Source: JALOOE01 sp964423545
GTDB lineage: Bacteria; Chloroflexota; Anaerolineae; CG2-30-64-16
Direction of reading: 5' to 3'
Assembly (NCBI GenBank): GCA_964423545.1
Contig: CAYRFV010000270.1
Span: 1-7,611 of the forward strand
DNA length: 7,611 bases
Below the pieces are notes generated by a model that did not search any database, had not been told where the DNA came from, and saw only the letters and a list, made by a program, of their open reading frames with translations. Below, in pieces: positions 5,901-7,611 of the stretch; position 1 is the first letter of the stretch, and each line of letters opens with the position of its first letter. The translations under genes and the position numbers were made by a program.

Positions 5901-7611
5901 ATGATCCGCGACATCTACCTGATCCACCACTCCCATACCGACATCGGCTACACCAATCACCCCGAAACGGTCATGGCGAACCAGCGCGCCTACCTGGGCC
6001 GCGCCATGCGCCTGGCTGAGCAGTATGCCGACAGCGCGTGCCCGTTCAAATGGACGGTGGAGGTATTGCTCACCGTGGAGGATTTCCTGCGGCGCGCCTC
6101 CCCCACCGAAGTGGATCGCTTGCAGGCCTTGCATCGCGCCGGATTGGTTGACTTCGGGGGGCTGTGGGGCAACTGGTCGCCGCTGGCGGATGTGCCAATC
6201 CTGACCGAGACGATTGGCGTGGCCGGCCGGCTGAGACGAGAGTATGGATTTAAAATCGAGTACGCGCTCAACTGCGATGTGACCGGCCTGCCGTGGGGCC
6301 TGGTCGAGCTACTGCTCGACGGTGGGTTCCGTGGCCTGGCGATGGCGCTGAACCGCACCATGGCGCGTGACCCGCAGCCGCGGCCGCGGGGCTTCCGGTG
6401 GGCCGGCCCCAGCGGCCGGACGCTGCTCGCCTGGCACGGCGAGCACTACGGCATCGGCCAACACTTCGGCATTCCGCGCGTCAAGACTGCCGCCGGTTGG
6501 GTGGTACATATGGCGGCCTCGATCCCGAAGCTGCGCAGCTACCTGGCCGGGCTGGAAGCGCGCGGCTATCCCTATGACTTTGCCCTGCTCCAGATCACCA
6601 GCAGTTTCATGTACGATAACGGCGGCCCGCACGAGGAGCTGCCGCGCTTCGTGGCCGACTGGAACGGCCGCGGCGATGCGACATTGCCGCGGCTGCGCAT
6701 GACGACGCTCAGCGAATTCTTCGGCCGGCTGGCGCAGGAGCCTGATCTGCCGACCCAATCCGGCGACTGGACCGACTGGTGGACGCAGGGCTTCGCCGCC
6801 AGCGCGGTCGAGACGGCGCTCGGCCGCCAGGCGCACGGGCGTCTCTTCGCCGTGCGCGGGCTGGCCGCGCTATTGAGCGTTCAGCAGCCCCCCTTCATCC
6901 CCGACCCGACCGAAGATACGCACGCTTGGCGCACGCTGGCGCTGTTCGACGAGCACACCTGGGGCATGGACGAGAGCGTCACCCATCCCTCGTCGCCCAA
7001 CACGCGCAGCGCGCTCACCTACAAGTATCAGCTTGTCTATGCCACCAACGCCGCGCTCACTCGCCTGGCGCAGGCCGGGCTGCGCGATCTGGCGGCGCGT
7101 CTGCCGCAGAGCGTTGAGCCGCGCGTCGTGGTCTTTAACTCGCTGCCGTGGCCGCGGCGGGTGGCGCTTTATCTGCCGCGCGTAGCGAGCACAAGTTGGG
7201 CGTTGCCCAACCTGGAACGCAGCCTTGAGCTGGCCGCGCCGCAAGCCAGTGTCACGCTCAGTCAAGATTACGGCATGGTTGACCTGCCGGCTGGCGGTTA
7301 CGTCACCCTGCCGTTGCGCACTGCCGGGCCGATCTCGCCGCAGCCGAACTTCTCCCTCGAGGGGATGGCCGTGGTTCAGGAACCGCATTTCGTTCCCACC
7401 ATCGCGCCCGGCCTCGCCGCCTCCGACGGTGTGACGAGCGGTGGCTGGACGTTGGAGAATCGCTTCTACCTCCTGCGGCTCGATCCCACCAGCGGGGCCA
7501 TCGCCAGCCTGGTGAGCAAGGCCGATGGGCATGAATGGGTTGACCAGAGCACGCCCTGGCGGTTGGGCCAATATGTCTACGAAACCAACCGCTCGCCGCG
7601 CGGCCGCATCC
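5901..7611 (+). CDS. Glycoside hydrolase family 38 (alpha-mannosidase-like), 3' end outside window
   Basis: The frame is open from ATG 5901 to the right edge, giving 570 codons without a stop. The N-terminus IYLIHHSHTDIGYT has the GH38 metal motif HxD at His12 and Asp14. Asp126 in YALNCDVTGLPWG is the likely metal ligand and nucleophile, and His352 in FDEHTWGMDES is the likely fourth metal ligand. From about residue 405 the beta-rich C-terminal domain begins (VVVFNSLPWPRRV). It includes TLENRFYLLRLDPTSGAIASL (517-537), typical of GH38 C-terminal domains. No signal peptide is seen, so it should act in the cytoplasm on imported oligosaccharides. Family members are usually longer than 800 residues, so the C-terminus is missing. 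The RBS is weak (AGGT 4 nt upstream). It follows the transporter genes and is probably their catabolic partner. Substrate specificity, alpha-mannoside or otherwise, is not certain. Confidence 0.85.
   Translation, partial: MIRDIYLIHHSHTDIGYTNHPETVMANQRAYLGRAMRLAEQYADSACPFKWTVEVLLTVEDFLRRASPTEVDRLQALHRAGLVDFGGLWGNWSPLADVPILTETIGVAGRLRREYGFKIEYALNCDVTGLPWGLVELLLDGGFRGLAMALNRTMARDPQPRPRGFRWAGPSGRTLLAWHGEHYGIGQHFGIPRVKTAAGWVVHMAASIPKLRSYLAGLEARGYPYDFALLQITSSFMYDNGGPHEELPRFVADWNGRGDATLPRLRMTTLSEFFGRLAQEPDLPTQSGDWTDWWTQGFAASAVETALGRQAHGRLFAVRGLAALLSVQQPPFIPDPTEDTHAWRTLALFDEHTWGMDESVTHPSSPNTRSALTYKYQLVYATNAALTRLAQAGLRDLAARLPQSVEPRVVVFNSLPWPRRVALYLPRVASTSWALPNLERSLELAAPQASVTLSQDYGMVDLPAGGYVTLPLRTAGPISPQPNFSLEGMAVVQEPHFVPTIAPGLAASDGVTSGGWTLENRFYLLRLDPTSGAIASLVSKADGHEWVDQSTPWRLGQYVYETNRSPRGRI

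Noticed and set aside
5366..5914. Minus-strand ORF of 182 codons across the end of the second permease and the inverted repeat
   Set aside because: It is antisense to a well-supported permease and the rest is read through a palindromic repeat; no RBS or domain.

Overview
The window looks like a metagenome-assembled piece of a GC-rich bacterium, most probably a Chloroflexota (Anaerolineae/Caldilinea-like). The main support is the substrate-binding lipoprotein. It combines a twin-arginine-like signal, a lipobox cysteine and a long repetitive valine/lysine/glutamate linker ending in a TPAP-type stretch, a style common in that phylum. A run of ten Ns inside this gene shows the sequence is a scaffold. 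The taxonomic call is inference.

Left part (about 1-880, minus strand): a small stress or metal operon. An ArsR-family repressor with an ECVCHL motif and a Cys-rich tail is followed by an 84-residue CxxC thioredoxin-fold protein. A 20-codon ORF with an excellent ribosome binding site comes next and may be the start of a broken or frameshifted third gene at the window edge. The repressor has an extended -10 promoter with two short palindromes around the probable transcription start.

Middle and right part (about 1110-7611, plus strand): a carbohydrate-use cluster. It contains a LacI-family regulator, a CUT1-type sugar-binding lipoprotein, two MalF/MalG-type permeases and a glycoside hydrolase family 38 (alpha-mannosidase-like) enzyme that runs off the right edge. 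No ATPase gene is present, so the transporter presumably borrows a shared MsmK/MsiK-type ATPase encoded elsewhere. The LacI gene has a near-consensus promoter (TTGACA, 17 bp, TATGAT), and a perfect 14-bp LacI-type palindrome with a central CG lies in its leader. No second operator is visible before the transporter genes. The simplest model is one autoregulated transcript from regulator to hydrolase, induced by a mannose-containing or related oligosaccharide.

RNA-scale structure in the cluster: a GC-rich hairpin separates the regulator from the binding protein. A perfect 14-bp stem with a 4-nt loop, plus a second 9-bp stem, lie in the 221-bp gap between the binding protein and the first permease, where stems often raise binding-protein expression over permeases. 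A roughly 90-bp imperfect inverted repeat, built of AAG-containing modules, fills almost the whole gap before the hydrolase.

Sequence quality: the binding-protein gene appears frameshifted only because of the N gap. A 14-bp sequence is duplicated on both sides of the gap, and collapsing it restores an intact 485-residue protein. The 29 bases just right of the gap look like a fragment of an IstB-type (IS21 helper) ATPase gene joined by mis-assembly. I see no CRISPR array, tRNA or rRNA, and no clearly novel multi-gene system. The most useful leads are the chimeric join, the inverted repeat before the hydrolase, the operator/leader architecture and the odd short ORF at the left edge.
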